Of a stretch of 64,000 nt of DNA, positions 28,285-37,201 are shown piece after piece. This stretch comes from CAVZVZ01 sp963778895 (GTDB lineage: Bacteria > Actinomycetota > Acidimicrobiia > Acidimicrobiales > Acidimicrobilacustridaceae): NCBI GenBank assembly GCA_963778895.1, contig CAVZVZ010000005.1:1-64000 (forward strand), in the 5' to 3' direction. Position numbers and translations under genes: made by a program. Position 1 is the stretch's first letter. Each line of letters starts with the position of its first letter. The notes beneath the pieces were generated by a model. The model saw only the letters and a program-made list of their open reading frames with translations. It did no database searches and was not told the origin of the DNA.

Positions 28285-29160
28285 ATGAACAACGTGCCGC
28301 TCCCCGACCGACGAGAACTGAGTCCCGAGCCGAACCAGGACGGGTCTCGCCGCTCCCGCCGCTACGCACTCCGCATGATCGGTGGGGCGGGCCTCGGTCT
28401 GGTTGCCGCCGCGTGCACGACCACGCGGTCCGCGAGCGGCGGGTCCACTTCCACCACCGCCGCCAACGGCTCGACGTCGACGACCGCCGGCGCCACCTCG
28501 TCCACGTCCGCGTCGACCGCCGCCGCGGCGGCGTCGTGTTCGACCATCCCCGAGGAGACGGCCGGTCCCTATCCGGGCGATGGATCGAACGGGGTGAACG
28601 TGCTCACCAAGGAGGGCATCGTTCGCAGCGACATCCGATCGAGCTTCGGTTCGTCGTCGACGGTCGCCACGGGCGTACCCCTCACCATCGACCTTCAGGT
28701 CGTCGACACCGCCAAGGGTTGTCAGCCCATGGCCGGAGCCGCGGTCTACGTCTGGCACTGCGACCAAGACGGTCGGTACTCGCTCTACTCCCAGGGAGTC
28801 ACGAACGAGAACTACCTACGTGGTGTCCAAGAGACCGACGATGACGGGATGGTGCGGTTCACGAGCATCTTTCCCGCGTGCTACAGCGGACGCTGGCCCC
28901 ACATCCATTTCGAGGTGTACCCGAGCGTGGCCGATGCGACGTCGGCGTCCGGCAAGCTCGCGACGTCGCAGCTCGCACTCCCGAAGGACGTCTGTGACGC
29001 GGTGTACGCGACATCCGGCTACTCGACCAGTGTGCGCAACCTGAGCGGGGTCTCGCTGTCGAGCGACATGGTGTTCCGCGACGGCGCAAGTCTCGAGACT
29101 CCGACGGTCACCGCAAGCGCCACCGACGGGTATGTGGCGACCTTGGTCGTTCCCGTGTGA
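28285..29160 (+). CDS. exported intradiol-dioxygenase-like lipoprotein
   Basis: Intact, 291 residues. Starts MNNVPLPDRRELSPEP; a Tat-like RRYALRMIGGAGLGL ends in lipobox VAAAC. A Thr/Ser/Ala linker follows, then an intradiol dioxygenase domain with IPEETAGPYPGDG, AAVYVWHCDQDGRYSLYS, YLRGVQETDDDG and GRWPHIHFEVY (the Tyr and His residues that bind Fe3+). Secreted members exist whose substrate is unknown; ring cleavage of protocatechuate or catechol derivatives is the family reaction. It follows the phospholipase-like gene by 71 bp. Confidence 0.85.
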   Translation: MNNVPLPDRRELSPEPNQDGSRRSRRYALRMIGGAGLGLVAAACTTTRSASGGSTSTTAANGSTSTTAGATSSTSASTAAAAASCSTIPEETAGPYPGDGSNGVNVLTKEGIVRSDIRSSFGSSSTVATGVPLTIDLQVVDTAKGCQPMAGAAVYVWHCDQDGRYSLYSQGVTNENYLRGVQETDDDGMVRFTSIFPACYSGRWPHIHFEVYPSVADATSASGKLATSQLALPKDVCDAVYATSGYSTSVRNLSGVSLSSDMVFRDGASLETPTVTASATDGYVATLVVPV

Positions 29161-29170
29161 GCATGCGGGA

Positions 29171-30223
29171 ATGACGCAGCCGACGATGCGAGCGTGGCGG
29201 ACACACGAATACGGACCACCACACGAGGCACTGCATCTCGACACCGTGCCCGTTCCGGAGGTGGGTCCGGGTGAGGTGCGCGTACGCGTACAAGCCGCAC
29301 CGTTGAACCTCAACGACCTCGAACGCGTCACGGGCGGCAACATGATGGTCGAGCCCGAGCGCCCGTTCACCCCTGGCATGGAGGTGATGGGTGTGGTCGA
29401 CGCGTGCGGCGATGGTGCCGAGTCCTGGCAAGGCGAGCGCGTCGCCGCCATCACCAAGCAGGCCCATGGCGGATTTGCCGAGTACGCGATCTGCCCCGCG
29501 GTTTCCACGTTCGCCATGCCCGACGTGATACCGCTTCCCGACGCGGCCGCGATCCTCTTCCCGTTCCACCTGGCGTGGCTGGGCCTGTTCGATCGGGCCG
29601 CGCTCCAAGCCGGCGAGACGGTGTTGATCCACGCCGGTGCGGGCGGCTCTGGGTCAGCCGCGATCCAACTCGCCGTCGACGCCGGTGCCCATGTGATCGC
29701 GACCGCAGGATCGACGGCCAAGGTGGAGCTCTGTCGAGAGCTCGGCGCGGAGTTGGCCATCGACTACACCACCGACGAGTTCGCCCCCATCGTGCTCGAG
29801 CACACGGGCGGACGGGGCGTGGATGTGGTTTTCGACAACGTCGGTGAAGCGGTGCTCGATGCGTCGATGAACTGCACGGCGTACAACGGCCGCTATCTGA
29901 TGATGGGGTTCGCGTCGAACAAGATCGTCGCGGACGAGAAGCTGATCGTGCCGCGTCGTCTGTCGATGGGCAACATCAAGCTGTGCGGGGTGGTGTTGGC
30001 CTATGCCGACCCCGCCATGGCGAGCATGGTCAAAGAGGCGCTCGGATGGAACCTGCTGCCCCACGAGCTGGGTGTCACCATCACCGAACACATCATCGAG
30101 CTCATCGCCGCCGGCCGTGCGCACGCCGTGGTCGGAAGCGTGGTGAACTTCGACGCGCTCCCCGAGGCGCTGCAGGCACTGGCCGACCGGAACACCACCG
30201 GTCGGACCGTCGTGATCCTCTGA
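29171..30223 (+). CDS. zinc-type alcohol dehydrogenase/quinone oxidoreductase family protein
   Basis: Intact, 350 residues. It lacks the catalytic zinc ligands of classical ADH and looks like a medium-chain NADPH:quinone-type reductase: VQAAPLNLNDLERVTGG near the N-terminus, FTPGMEVMGVVDACGDG, the nucleotide-binding motif VLIHAGAGGSGSAAIQLA and the C-terminal VVNFDALPEALQAL. It probably reduces an enone or quinone with NADPH. It starts 10 nt after the dioxygenase stop and may be in the same transcript. Confidence 0.85.
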   Translation: MTQPTMRAWRTHEYGPPHEALHLDTVPVPEVGPGEVRVRVQAAPLNLNDLERVTGGNMMVEPERPFTPGMEVMGVVDACGDGAESWQGERVAAITKQAHGGFAEYAICPAVSTFAMPDVIPLPDAAAILFPFHLAWLGLFDRAALQAGETVLIHAGAGGSGSAAIQLAVDAGAHVIATAGSTAKVELCRELGAELAIDYTTDEFAPIVLEHTGGRGVDVVFDNVGEAVLDASMNCTAYNGRYLMMGFASNKIVADEKLIVPRRLSMGNIKLCGVVLAYADPAMASMVKEALGWNLLPHELGVTITEHIIELIAAGRAHAVVGSVVNFDALPEALQALADRNTTGRTVVIL

Positions 30224-30227
30224 CGTC

Positions 30228-30233
30228 TAGCTT
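30228..30233 (+). promoter_or_regulatory. -10 hexamer TAGCTT, leaderless start
   Basis: TAGCTT ends 6 nt before the ATG at 30240; no ribosome site is visible. Confidence 0.45.
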
Positions 30234-30239
30234 GAGTCC

Positions 30240-30917
30240 ATGTTGAGCGATGCGATAGGCGGACTGCTCCCGTCGGCCATCGCGGTGGCGCTGAGTCCGA
30301 TCCCGATCGTCGCCGTGATCTTGATGCTCGACACCCCGAAGGCCCGATCCAACGGACCCGCTTTCGCGGTCGGTTGGGTCGTCGGGCTGACCGCCGTGAG
30401 CGTCATCGTTCTGCTCGTGGCCCACGGCGCAAGCGATCCGGACAGCGCGTCGTCCACCTCTGTGAACTGGGTGACGCTCGGCCTCGGGGTGTTGTTCCTC
30501 GGCTTGGCCCGTCAGCAGTGGCGAAAGCGACCGAAGAAGGGCGAAGAGCCCGTGATGCCGAAGTGGATGGCGAGCGTCGACGGTTTCACCGCCCCAAAGT
30601 CCTTGGTTCTCGGCGTGGCGTTGTCCGCGGCCAACCCGAAGAACCTCGCACTGACGTTGGCGGCCGCCGGGTCGATCGCGCAAGCAGGACTCAGCGCGGG
30701 AGAGGACGCCATCGCGGTGACGGTGTTCGTCGTCCTCGCTTCGGTCACCGTCGTCGGATCCGTGCTCTTCTATCTACTGGCGAGCACCAAGGCAGCCGAG
30801 CCGCTGGCCGCCATCAAGGAGTTCATGTCCGATCACAACGCGGTGATCATGATGGTGATCCTGCTCATCCTCGGCGCCAAGCTGATCGGCAACGGCCTGG
30901 CCGGGGTGAGTCACTGA
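30240..30917 (+). CDS. GAP family (Sap-type) membrane protein
   Basis: Intact, 225 residues and six membrane helices. Hallmarks: LSPIPIVAVILMLDTPKARS, FAVGWVVGLTAVSVIVLLV, FTAPKSLVLGVALSAANPKN and LLASTKAAEPLAAIKEFM. The family includes the mycobacterial protein that helps transport or assemble sulfolipids, and others linked to export of peptidolipids. Here it is a single gene; sulfotransferase genes lie 8 kb upstream and 3 kb downstream but not in its operon. Confidence 0.85.
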   Translation: MLSDAIGGLLPSAIAVALSPIPIVAVILMLDTPKARSNGPAFAVGWVVGLTAVSVIVLLVAHGASDPDSASSTSVNWVTLGLGVLFLGLARQQWRKRPKKGEEPVMPKWMASVDGFTAPKSLVLGVALSAANPKNLALTLAAAGSIAQAGLSAGEDAIAVTVFVVLASVTVVGSVLFYLLASTKAAEPLAAIKEFMSDHNAVIMMVILLILGAKLIGNGLAGVSH

Positions 30918-30940
30918 CCGACTGCGCACGGCGACGCGTC

Positions 30941-32551
30941 CTACGAGTCCATCCACAGATGCGCGAGCCACGGCTTGCCGTCGGGCCGCCCGAAGCCGGC
31001 ATCACCGAGACTCCCCAGCCCGTGTACGTGCTGGGTCGCGACCAGCGAGGTCGGGGTCCGATAGAGCCACACGTACGCCACGTCGTCGTTCAACCGTCGG
31101 GTGATCGTCTGGTAGTAGCCCGCTCGCGTCGCCACGTCGTCAGTGCGTCGTGCACCCTCGAGCGCAGCATCGATCGCGGGGTCGACGGTGTGCGAGAAGT
31201 TGATCGACAGCTGACCGGGCGGCGCGACCAGCGACGAATGCCAGAACAGGTAGTTGAAGTCGGGATCGACCGTTCCGAAGTTCGAGATGACGGCCGCTTC
31301 GAACTCGCCGTTGATGAGCGGCTTGATGAAGCCCGCTTGCTCGAGAGTGACGATTTGGACCTCGGCGCCGGCGCGCTTCCACATCTCCTGGAGGAGCTGG
31401 GCCTGACGCAACCTGGTCGGGTCGGGGAACGTCGACAGCCGGAACGCCAAGGCCCCGCCCGTACGAGAGCGGTAGTCGTCCACCAATGCGCGGGCCTCGT
31501 CGATGTCGAAGCTCGGTACGTGAGTGTCGGCGTTGTACCAGGCCTCGCCTTCGGCGAAAGGGCCGTCAGCGACTTCGAGCACGCCGTTGCCGAGCGTCGC
31601 CGCGACCTGAGCCCGATCGGTGGCCTTGGCCATGGCCAGGCGCACGCTCGGGTCGTCGAAGGGCGGTTGGCCGGCGTTGAGCACCACGGCGGTTTCCTCC
31701 GCGCGCTGATCGGTCAGCACACGGATGCCGGGCTCCGAACGATGGGACGCCACGTCCGATGGCTCATACGTCACGAGCATGTCGAGGGTGCCCGTCGCCA
31801 ACGCGGCACCTCGCGTCACGTTGTCGGCGATCGGTTGGAACTCCACCTCGTCGAGGTAAGGCTTGTCCGGCTGCCAGTAGTGGTCGTTCCGCTTGACGTC
31901 CAAACGGTGATCGGGCAACCACTGTTCGAACACGAACGGACCCGTACCGATCGGCCGAGTCGATGCCGAGCCGTCAGCCAGGGTCGCTGGCGCCGCCATG
32001 TAACCCTGCTGACCCGCGAGCGCCGACGGGAACGCGGACCATGGGCTCCGCATGGTGACCACCACCGTGGCCGGGTCCACCGCGTCGACCGACGCGATCG
32101 GCGTAAGGGTCACTGCGCCGATGCCATGTCTGGACGCGTCGAGGTTCGCCTTCACCGCCGCAGCGTCGAACGGCGTGCCGTCGTGGAACTGCACACCGTG
32201 GCGCAGGTGCAACGTCCAGGTCGTGAAGTCGTCGTTGTGCTCGACGACCTCGGCCAGCTCGGGCACGATCTGGCGGTTCGGTGCCACCGCCATCAGTGGG
32301 TCGTAGATGGCCGACGCCACGAAGTGCCCGTCGAGCGCCCATTGGTCGGCGACCGGGTTCCATCCGCTCGACTCCGCGGTGAGGCCGAACACGAGCCGGC
32401 CGCCGCGCACCGCCTGGCTCTCGTCCTCGTTCACCGTCGATGTGGAGTCACCACCCGCGATCGTCGTCGTGCTCGATGATCCACACGCCATGAGTAGGAC
32501 TCCGCACAACAGTGCCAGCGCGCACGCGCGCCGTGGTCTGGCCCGATGCAT
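30941..32551 (-). CDS. ABC transporter substrate-binding lipoprotein (family 5, peptide type)
   Basis: Intact, 536 residues. Signal peptide with lipobox (ALLCGVLLMAC), a short Ser/Thr linker and a two-lobe binding protein of OppA/DppA type: GGRLVFGLTAESSGWNPV, LRHGVQFHDGTPFDAAAVKA, PIGTGPFVFEQWLP and DDPSVRLAMAKATDR. Ligands are peptides, or small oligomers or metal chelates. No permease or ATPase gene is beside it, so the transporter lies elsewhere. The start at MHRARPRRA keeps a short basic N-region. Confidence 0.9.
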   Translation of the reverse strand: MHRARPRRACALALLCGVLLMACGSSSTTTIAGGDSTSTVNEDESQAVRGGRLVFGLTAESSGWNPVADQWALDGHFVASAIYDPLMAVAPNRQIVPELAEVVEHNDDFTTWTLHLRHGVQFHDGTPFDAAAVKANLDASRHGIGAVTLTPIASVDAVDPATVVVTMRSPWSAFPSALAGQQGYMAAPATLADGSASTRPIGTGPFVFEQWLPDHRLDVKRNDHYWQPDKPYLDEVEFQPIADNVTRGAALATGTLDMLVTYEPSDVASHRSEPGIRVLTDQRAEETAVVLNAGQPPFDDPSVRLAMAKATDRAQVAATLGNGVLEVADGPFAEGEAWYNADTHVPSFDIDEARALVDDYRSRTGGALAFRLSTFPDPTRLRQAQLLQEMWKRAGAEVQIVTLEQAGFIKPLINGEFEAAVISNFGTVDPDFNYLFWHSSLVAPPGQLSINFSHTVDPAIDAALEGARRTDDVATRAGYYQTITRRLNDDVAYVWLYRTPTSLVATQHVHGLGSLGDAGFGRPDGKPWLAHLWMDS

Positions 32552-32660
32552 CGATTCCGCCCTTCCGCCTGCCGAGCGCACGCCGCGCGCTCAGGTCGAA
32601 GGCGGAGTGTCGGTCCGGATCGAACGTGATGTCCAGAGCTGTAACGCAGCTACAGAAGAG

Positions 32661-33833
32661 TTAACCCGTGGTTCGCGGCGCGTCGGCGGCCGAGACGAGG
32701 TCGACCACGGGCGCGTCGGGTACTTCCTCGGCATGGAACCAGCGAAAGGCGATGACGCCCTCCTCGTGGCCGATCGTCGAGACCGAGTTCGGGTGCTCGA
32801 GTTGATCCCGCGCGATGACGATGGTGACCGTGCCGTCCTCGTTGACCTTCGCGCTGCCATGGTTCACCGATGTGCGCGCGTAGTCGACGTTGTAACCAGC
32901 CATGAACGGATTCCAGACCGTGAGGTTCCAGAACCGGCACGGCGGTGGACGGTGCGTGATGACGAGCGCCTCGTCCTCGCGAAGTGAGAACGTTCCGAAG
33001 CTGTAGCAGGCGTCACGCGCCGACCAGCCGTAGTTCGCGTCGGGTACTTGGTAGGGCTCGGCACACCTGTTGGCACCTACCGGCGCGTTGTGGCCGAGCG
33101 TGGTCTCGTCGTTCCGAGGCTCGACCGTGAGCGGGACGATGTTGAACATCTCCTGCACCCAGCGCAAGGCGGTCCGGAACGCGGCCGCGTTGTCCTCGTC
33201 GGTATAGCGGTAGGTGTCGGGCGGGTCGACGGCCTCGATCTTCCACTCGACTCGCTCACCACGGTCCGGGTGCAGCTGATAATCGCGCGTGACGGCGGCC
33301 GCCGCGTCGTCCGTCAGTTGGACGAACGGGCCGTTGTAGCGCAGCGGGCGGCTGGGCCCGATCATGAACGAGAACCGCCCCTTGTCGTCGATCTTGAGAT
33401 CAGCATCGTTGACGATCCCCACGACGCGATCCGACCACTGCCCAGGCGAGGGCTCGTTGTAGACCGTCAACGAGAAGTAGATGCTGTCGCCGCGCGTTCC
33501 GCTGATGCGATACGTGCGGCGCGGATCGATCGGAGCGAACGCGTAGTACGCGTCGGTGTTGTCGCCGCCCCAGGCCCGGTCTTGGCGGAACGGCGTGTTG
33601 ATATCGGCGAACCGAGGTCGCGCAGTGTCGGAGAAGAGGTAGATGTCGAAAGCCACACCGAGCAGGGTGGTCAGGAATCGGTAGCCCTCTACGACCGACT
33701 GCTCGCCACGAACTGCCTTCGGTCCCGTGAGGAAAGACGCGTCCAGATCTCGCACTCCGTCGAGCAGCTCCCGCCACGCGGCGGTCGAGTCCCATGGGTG
33801 ATCGGCTGGGGAGGTTGTCACCGCGCGGACCAT
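32661..33833 (-). CDS. DUF1214 domain-containing protein
   Basis: Intact, about 390 residues. The DUF1214 region is the C-terminal half (RFWNLTVWNPFMAGYNVDYA, KVNEDGTVTIVIA), and the N-terminal half carries the partner domain (RTYRISGTRGDSIYFSLTVY). Members are often exported, but no signal peptide is seen here. Function is unknown. A conserved Cys-containing stretch is PVGANRCAEPYQVPDANYG. It is divergent from the sulfotransferase gene at 33887 and lies 109 bp upstream of the solute-binding protein gene on the same strand. Confidence 0.85.
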   Translation of the reverse strand: MVRAVTTSPADHPWDSTAAWRELLDGVRDLDASFLTGPKAVRGEQSVVEGYRFLTTLLGVAFDIYLFSDTARPRFADINTPFRQDRAWGGDNTDAYYAFAPIDPRRTYRISGTRGDSIYFSLTVYNEPSPGQWSDRVVGIVNDADLKIDDKGRFSFMIGPSRPLRYNGPFVQLTDDAAAAVTRDYQLHPDRGERVEWKIEAVDPPDTYRYTDEDNAAAFRTALRWVQEMFNIVPLTVEPRNDETTLGHNAPVGANRCAEPYQVPDANYGWSARDACYSFGTFSLREDEALVITHRPPPCRFWNLTVWNPFMAGYNVDYARTSVNHGSAKVNEDGTVTIVIARDQLEHPNSVSTIGHEEGVIAFRWFHAEEVPDAPVVDLVSAADAPRTTG

Positions 33834-33886
33834 AATCGGCGGGCTCGGCATCTGGTCGGGCGAACACGGGACATGGGGGTTGATCC

Positions 33887-35119
33887 GTGAGCGACGCGGT
33901 GCACATCGAGGACCTCGCCACACCGTTGTTCACGCCCGAGGTCGACGACATCCGCGCCGCCATGGCGACCATGGCCGACGACTGTGTGCTCGAACCCGGC
34001 GCGCTCCTCGATCGAGCCCGGACCGAGACGGGACTCGACGACTTCGGCGACCGCGCCTTCGAGGAGCCCCTGGGTGTGCTCGTGCAAGCGCTGGTCGAAA
34101 CGGCCCGCCTCTCCCCCGTCGGCCGGGTGATGCTGCACACCCAACTGGTGCAGTTGCTGAAGAACCGGCTGCTGCTCACCGATCTCCTGTCACGGCATCC
34201 CGAGATCCACGACATCGACGTCGTCGCGCCGATCGTCATCGCGGGGCTCCCCCGCACGGGCACGACGCACCTGCACAACCTGCTCGCGGCCGACCCGGCG
34301 CTCCGCTATCTGCCCTACTGGGAGAGCATCGAGCCGATCCCCACACCCGGCACCGAGGGAGCCGAACCCGACCCCCGCCTGGAGCGCACGAAACAGGGCG
34401 TGTGGTTCATGGACTTGGCCATGCCCCTCTTCCCACTCATGCACGAGATCACGCCGTGGGCGGCCCACGAAGAGATCCATCTGCTGGCGATCGACTTCTC
34501 GACCATGTTCTTCGAGACGCTGGCCTACGTTCCCGATTGGGCCACCTACTACCGGGCGCACGACCAGACCCCGCACTATCGCTACATGCGCACCGTGTTG
34601 CAGGCGTTGCAGCACCTCACCGGCGACCAGCGGTGGGTACTGAAGTCACCGCAACACATCGAGCAGTTCGGCCCGCTACTGGAGGTGTTTCCCGACGCAA
34701 CCTTCGTCGTCACCCACCGCGACCCGGTCAACATCGTGACCTCGATGGCGACGATGGTCGCGTACACCGCCCGCATGAACGTCGACACCGTCGAACCCGC
34801 TGTGCTCGGCAACTACTGGGCGGACCGCATCGAGGTCATGCTGCGCGCCTGCGCACGGGACCGCGACCTGCTGCCGGCCGCGCAGACCATCGACGTCCGG
34901 TTCGACGAGTTCATGGCCGACGACCTGGCCATGGTCCGCCGCATCTACGCGCTCGCCGACCAACCGTTCGAAGGACCGGCCGAAGCCGCCATGGCCGAGT
35001 ACCTGGCGGCGCACCAGCGGGGCCGCCTCGGTCGCATCGACTACCGAGCCGACGAGGTGGGCCTCGACGAAGACGAGCTCCGGACCCGCTTCGAGTTCTA
35101 CGTCGAGCGCTTTCTCTAG
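33887..35119 (+). CDS. sulfotransferase family protein (bacterial type)
   Basis: Intact, 410 residues with a GTG start behind a ggggg site. The PAPS loop is IVIAGLPRTGTTHLHNLLA, the 3'-phosphate segment ATFVVTHRDPVNIVTSM, and a C-terminal KSPQHIEQF lies between. This subtype, with a long helical N-terminus (LEPGALLDRARTETGLDDF), is common in mycobacteria and Acidimicrobiia and is poorly characterised. The acceptor is unknown. Confidence 0.9.
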   Translation: MSDAVHIEDLATPLFTPEVDDIRAAMATMADDCVLEPGALLDRARTETGLDDFGDRAFEEPLGVLVQALVETARLSPVGRVMLHTQLVQLLKNRLLLTDLLSRHPEIHDIDVVAPIVIAGLPRTGTTHLHNLLAADPALRYLPYWESIEPIPTPGTEGAEPDPRLERTKQGVWFMDLAMPLFPLMHEITPWAAHEEIHLLAIDFSTMFFETLAYVPDWATYYRAHDQTPHYRYMRTVLQALQHLTGDQRWVLKSPQHIEQFGPLLEVFPDATFVVTHRDPVNIVTSMATMVAYTARMNVDTVEPAVLGNYWADRIEVMLRACARDRDLLPAAQTIDVRFDEFMADDLAMVRRIYALADQPFEGPAEAAMAEYLAAHQRGRLGRIDYRADEVGLDEDELRTRFEFYVERFL

Positions 35120-35189
35120 CTGTCCCAGACCGCGGATCCCGGACCCGCCCCCTTTTCGGTGCCAGCAGGGAGTACAGACTGGGATCCGG

Positions 35190-35963
35190 ATGAAGATCAC
35201 CACCACGCGTCGAGGGTTCCTGATCGCGGCCGCCGGAGCGGCTGTGGCTACGGCGTGCGGACACGCCAGCGACCGAGCCGCTCCCACCTCATCCACCGAT
35301 CCCACACCCACCTCCGATGCCACGGAGTCCACAACCATTGCGACGCCGACGGTCGCGCGGTTCGTCGATCAAGGTCCCACGACGACATCGCAGGTCGCGC
35401 TCACGTTTCACACGAACGGAGACTTGGCGCTGGCCCAGCGTTTGCTCGACATCACCGTGCAACGCACCACTCCGATCACGTGCTTCATCGTCGGCGACTG
35501 GTTGGAACAACATCCCGAATGGGCGAACAAACTGACCAGCGCCGGTCATGAGCTGGCGAACCACACGTACAGCCATCCGGACTCGACGACCCTCAACCAC
35601 GCGCAGCTCGCATCGGAGATCGATCGTTGCCGCGACGTGCTCGCGCGGCTGACCGGCCGACCGGGTGCGTTCTTCCGGCCGAGCGGAGTGGACGACGGCA
35701 CCGCGGCACCCTCAGACCTGATCCTCGAGACCGCGCAGGAAAGCGGCTACCAAACGGTGTTGGGTTTCGACGTCGACCCCCTCGACTACAAGGATCCAGG
35801 TGCCCGTCAGGTGACCGCTCGCGTGCTCGACACGGTCGCCGCCGGATCGATCGTGAGCCTGCATTTCGGCCACGCCGGCACAGTCGAAGCGCTGCCCGCG
35901 ATCCTCGACGGCCTGGCCGCCAAGAACCTGCAGCCCGTGACGGCCACCCGGCTGCTCACCTAG
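35190..35963 (+). CDS. exported polysaccharide-deacetylase-fold lipoprotein lacking metal aspartates
   Basis: Intact, 257 residues. Tat-like start (TTRRGFLIAAAGAAVATAC) with a lipobox. The NodB domain has ALTFHTNGDLALAQ where catalytic members read TFDD; both Asp residues are missing. The histidine motif HELANHTYSHPD is intact, as is FRPSGVDDGT. It may bind carbohydrate rather than deacetylate it, or it may act by another metal arrangement. The stop codon shares CTAG with the converging gene at 35960. Confidence 0.85.
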   Translation: MKITTTRRGFLIAAAGAAVATACGHASDRAAPTSSTDPTPTSDATESTTIATPTVARFVDQGPTTTSQVALTFHTNGDLALAQRLLDITVQRTTPITCFIVGDWLEQHPEWANKLTSAGHELANHTYSHPDSTTLNHAQLASEIDRCRDVLARLTGRPGAFFRPSGVDDGTAAPSDLILETAQESGYQTVLGFDVDPLDYKDPGARQVTARVLDTVAAGSIVSLHFGHAGTVEALPAILDGLAAKNLQPVTATRLLT

Positions 35964-36406
35964 GCAGGTGGACCGAGCTGAACGACACCGAGCTGCTGCA
36001 TGCTGCGCAGGTCGTCGCGCGTGGCCCAGTGCTCGACCAGCCTGTCGTCGGCCACCCGGTACCAATGACTCTGCTCGGCCGAGAAAGCCTTGCCGGTCGG
36101 CGGGATGAAGCCGTTGAGCAGGCCGGTGTTCGTTCCCTCCGACCGGATCCGCACGGCCACCGTGTCGTCGTCGCCGACGACGGCCAGCACGGTCATCTGG
36201 AGGTCAGGGAATTGGTCGGTGAGCCAGTCGACCACCCCTCGCATGTGCTCGGGTCCGTCGACCGCGCCCGGCTCCTCGGTACCGAAGGGCGCCAGAGCGT
36301 GCTCCACGAAGTCGGTGGCCACGATCTCGTCGAGGCATCCGTATTCACGTTGGTTGAACGCCTCGTCGAAAAGCCGCTTCACCAGGTCGGTCCCTACTGC
36401 TCCCAT
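35960..36406 (-). CDS. NTF2-like (SnoaL-type) ester cyclase family protein
   Basis: Intact, 148 residues. The start at 36406 (MGAVGTDLV) follows gaggaag. It has the alpha+beta barrel pattern of SnoaL cyclases: EAFNQREYGCLDEIVATDFV, DFVEHALAPFG, a central DDTVAVRIRSEGTN and SHWYRVADDRLVEHWATRDD. This subgroup covers polyketide cyclases and many stress-related proteins of unknown substrate. It is divergent from the TetR gene at 36486 with a dyad between them, so that regulator probably controls it. Confidence 0.85.
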   Translation of the reverse strand: MGAVGTDLVKRLFDEAFNQREYGCLDEIVATDFVEHALAPFGTEEPGAVDGPEHMRGVVDWLTDQFPDLQMTVLAVVGDDDTVAVRIRSEGTNTGLLNGFIPPTGKAFSAEQSHWYRVADDRLVEHWATRDDLRSMQQLGVVQLGPPA

Positions 36407-36468
36407 GACCACTTCCTCTCTGCTGCCCAGCGCCGGCCGCCTATTCAATAGGCGCAATCATATTCATT

Positions 36469-36483
36469 AGTAGACTCTCTACT
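36469..36483. promoter_or_regulatory. dyad AGTAGA-CTC-TCTACT, predicted TetR operator
   Basis: Perfect 6-bp arms around 3 bp. An outer pair, CATT at 36465-36468 and AATG at 36485-36488, extends the symmetry into the TetR start codon. It sits in the 79-bp gap between the divergent NTF2-like and TetR genes. Confidence 0.55.
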
Positions 36484-36485
36484 GA

Positions 36486-37169
36486 ATGTCTCCGAGTGTC
36501 AACCCGCCGAGAAAGCGGACGTACGACGCCAGCCGGCGCCGGGCCCAGGCCGACCAGACGCGCCGTCTCGTGCTCGAGGCGGCGCAGCGACGATTCACTC
36601 GCGACGGATATCGGGCCACAACGCTGACCCGCATCGCGACCGACGCCGACGTATCCGTCCCGACCATCACCAAGCAGTTCGGGAACAAGGCCGGGTTGGT
36701 GAAGGCGCTGTTCGATGCCGCGCTCGTCGGTGACGACGAACCAACTCCGCTCGCCGCCCGCGACTTCATCACGGCGATCCACGACGAGCCCGATCCGCGT
36801 CGGAAGATCCACCTCTATGCGACGGTGCTCGCGACGATGTTGCCGCGTACCGCTCCGATCCAACTGTTGATCCGCGAGGCGGCCGCCGACCCGGCCGCCG
36901 GCGAGCTCTGGGAACTCATCAAGGCCGGTCGGCTCATCGGCATGACCGACTTTGCCAACAACCTCGCCGACGGCAGCCACTTACGATCCGAACTGACCGT
37001 CGAAGCAGCACGCGACATTCTGTGGACGTACAGCTCACCCGAGCTGTACGAGCTCCTGGTGCTGCAGCGAGGGCACACGAACGACGCCTACGCGTCGTTC
37101 GTCGAGACGGGTGCTGCCGCGGCGCTTCTCGCCGATCGATCAGATCCCACACCGGCCCGCTCTCGCTGA
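36486..37169 (+). CDS. TetR/AcrR family regulator
   Basis: Intact, 227 residues. The N-terminal helix-turn-helix is ATTLTRIATDADVSVPTITK with a recognition helix ending in QFGNKAGLVKALF. The larger C-terminal ligand domain is helical (HLYATVLATMLPRTAP). The likely target is the divergent NTF2-like gene and itself, through the dyad that overlaps its start. The start codon ATG 36486 lies inside the outer arms of that dyad. Confidence 0.88.
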   Translation: MSPSVNPPRKRTYDASRRRAQADQTRRLVLEAAQRRFTRDGYRATTLTRIATDADVSVPTITKQFGNKAGLVKALFDAALVGDDEPTPLAARDFITAIHDEPDPRRKIHLYATVLATMLPRTAPIQLLIREAAADPAAGELWELIKAGRLIGMTDFANNLADGSHLRSELTVEAARDILWTYSSPELYELLVLQRGHTNDAYASFVETGAAAALLADRSDPTPARSR

Positions 37170-37186
37170 ATGACCCGTTGGAGGGA

Positions 37187-37201
37187 CCGTCCTCAGGACG
37201 G
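37187..37201. terminator. hairpin at the TetR/MFS convergence
   Basis: CCGTCC-TCA-GGACGG (6-bp stem, 3-nt loop) covers the MFS stop codon and lies 18 nt after the TetR stop. It probably ends transcripts from both sides. Confidence 0.45.

Noticed and set aside
30374..32479. A 701-residue open frame on the plus strand across the solute-binding protein gene
   Set aside because: It is antisense to an intact lipoprotein gene with family motifs, has Arg/Val-rich composition typical of GC-rich shadow frames and shows no known motif.
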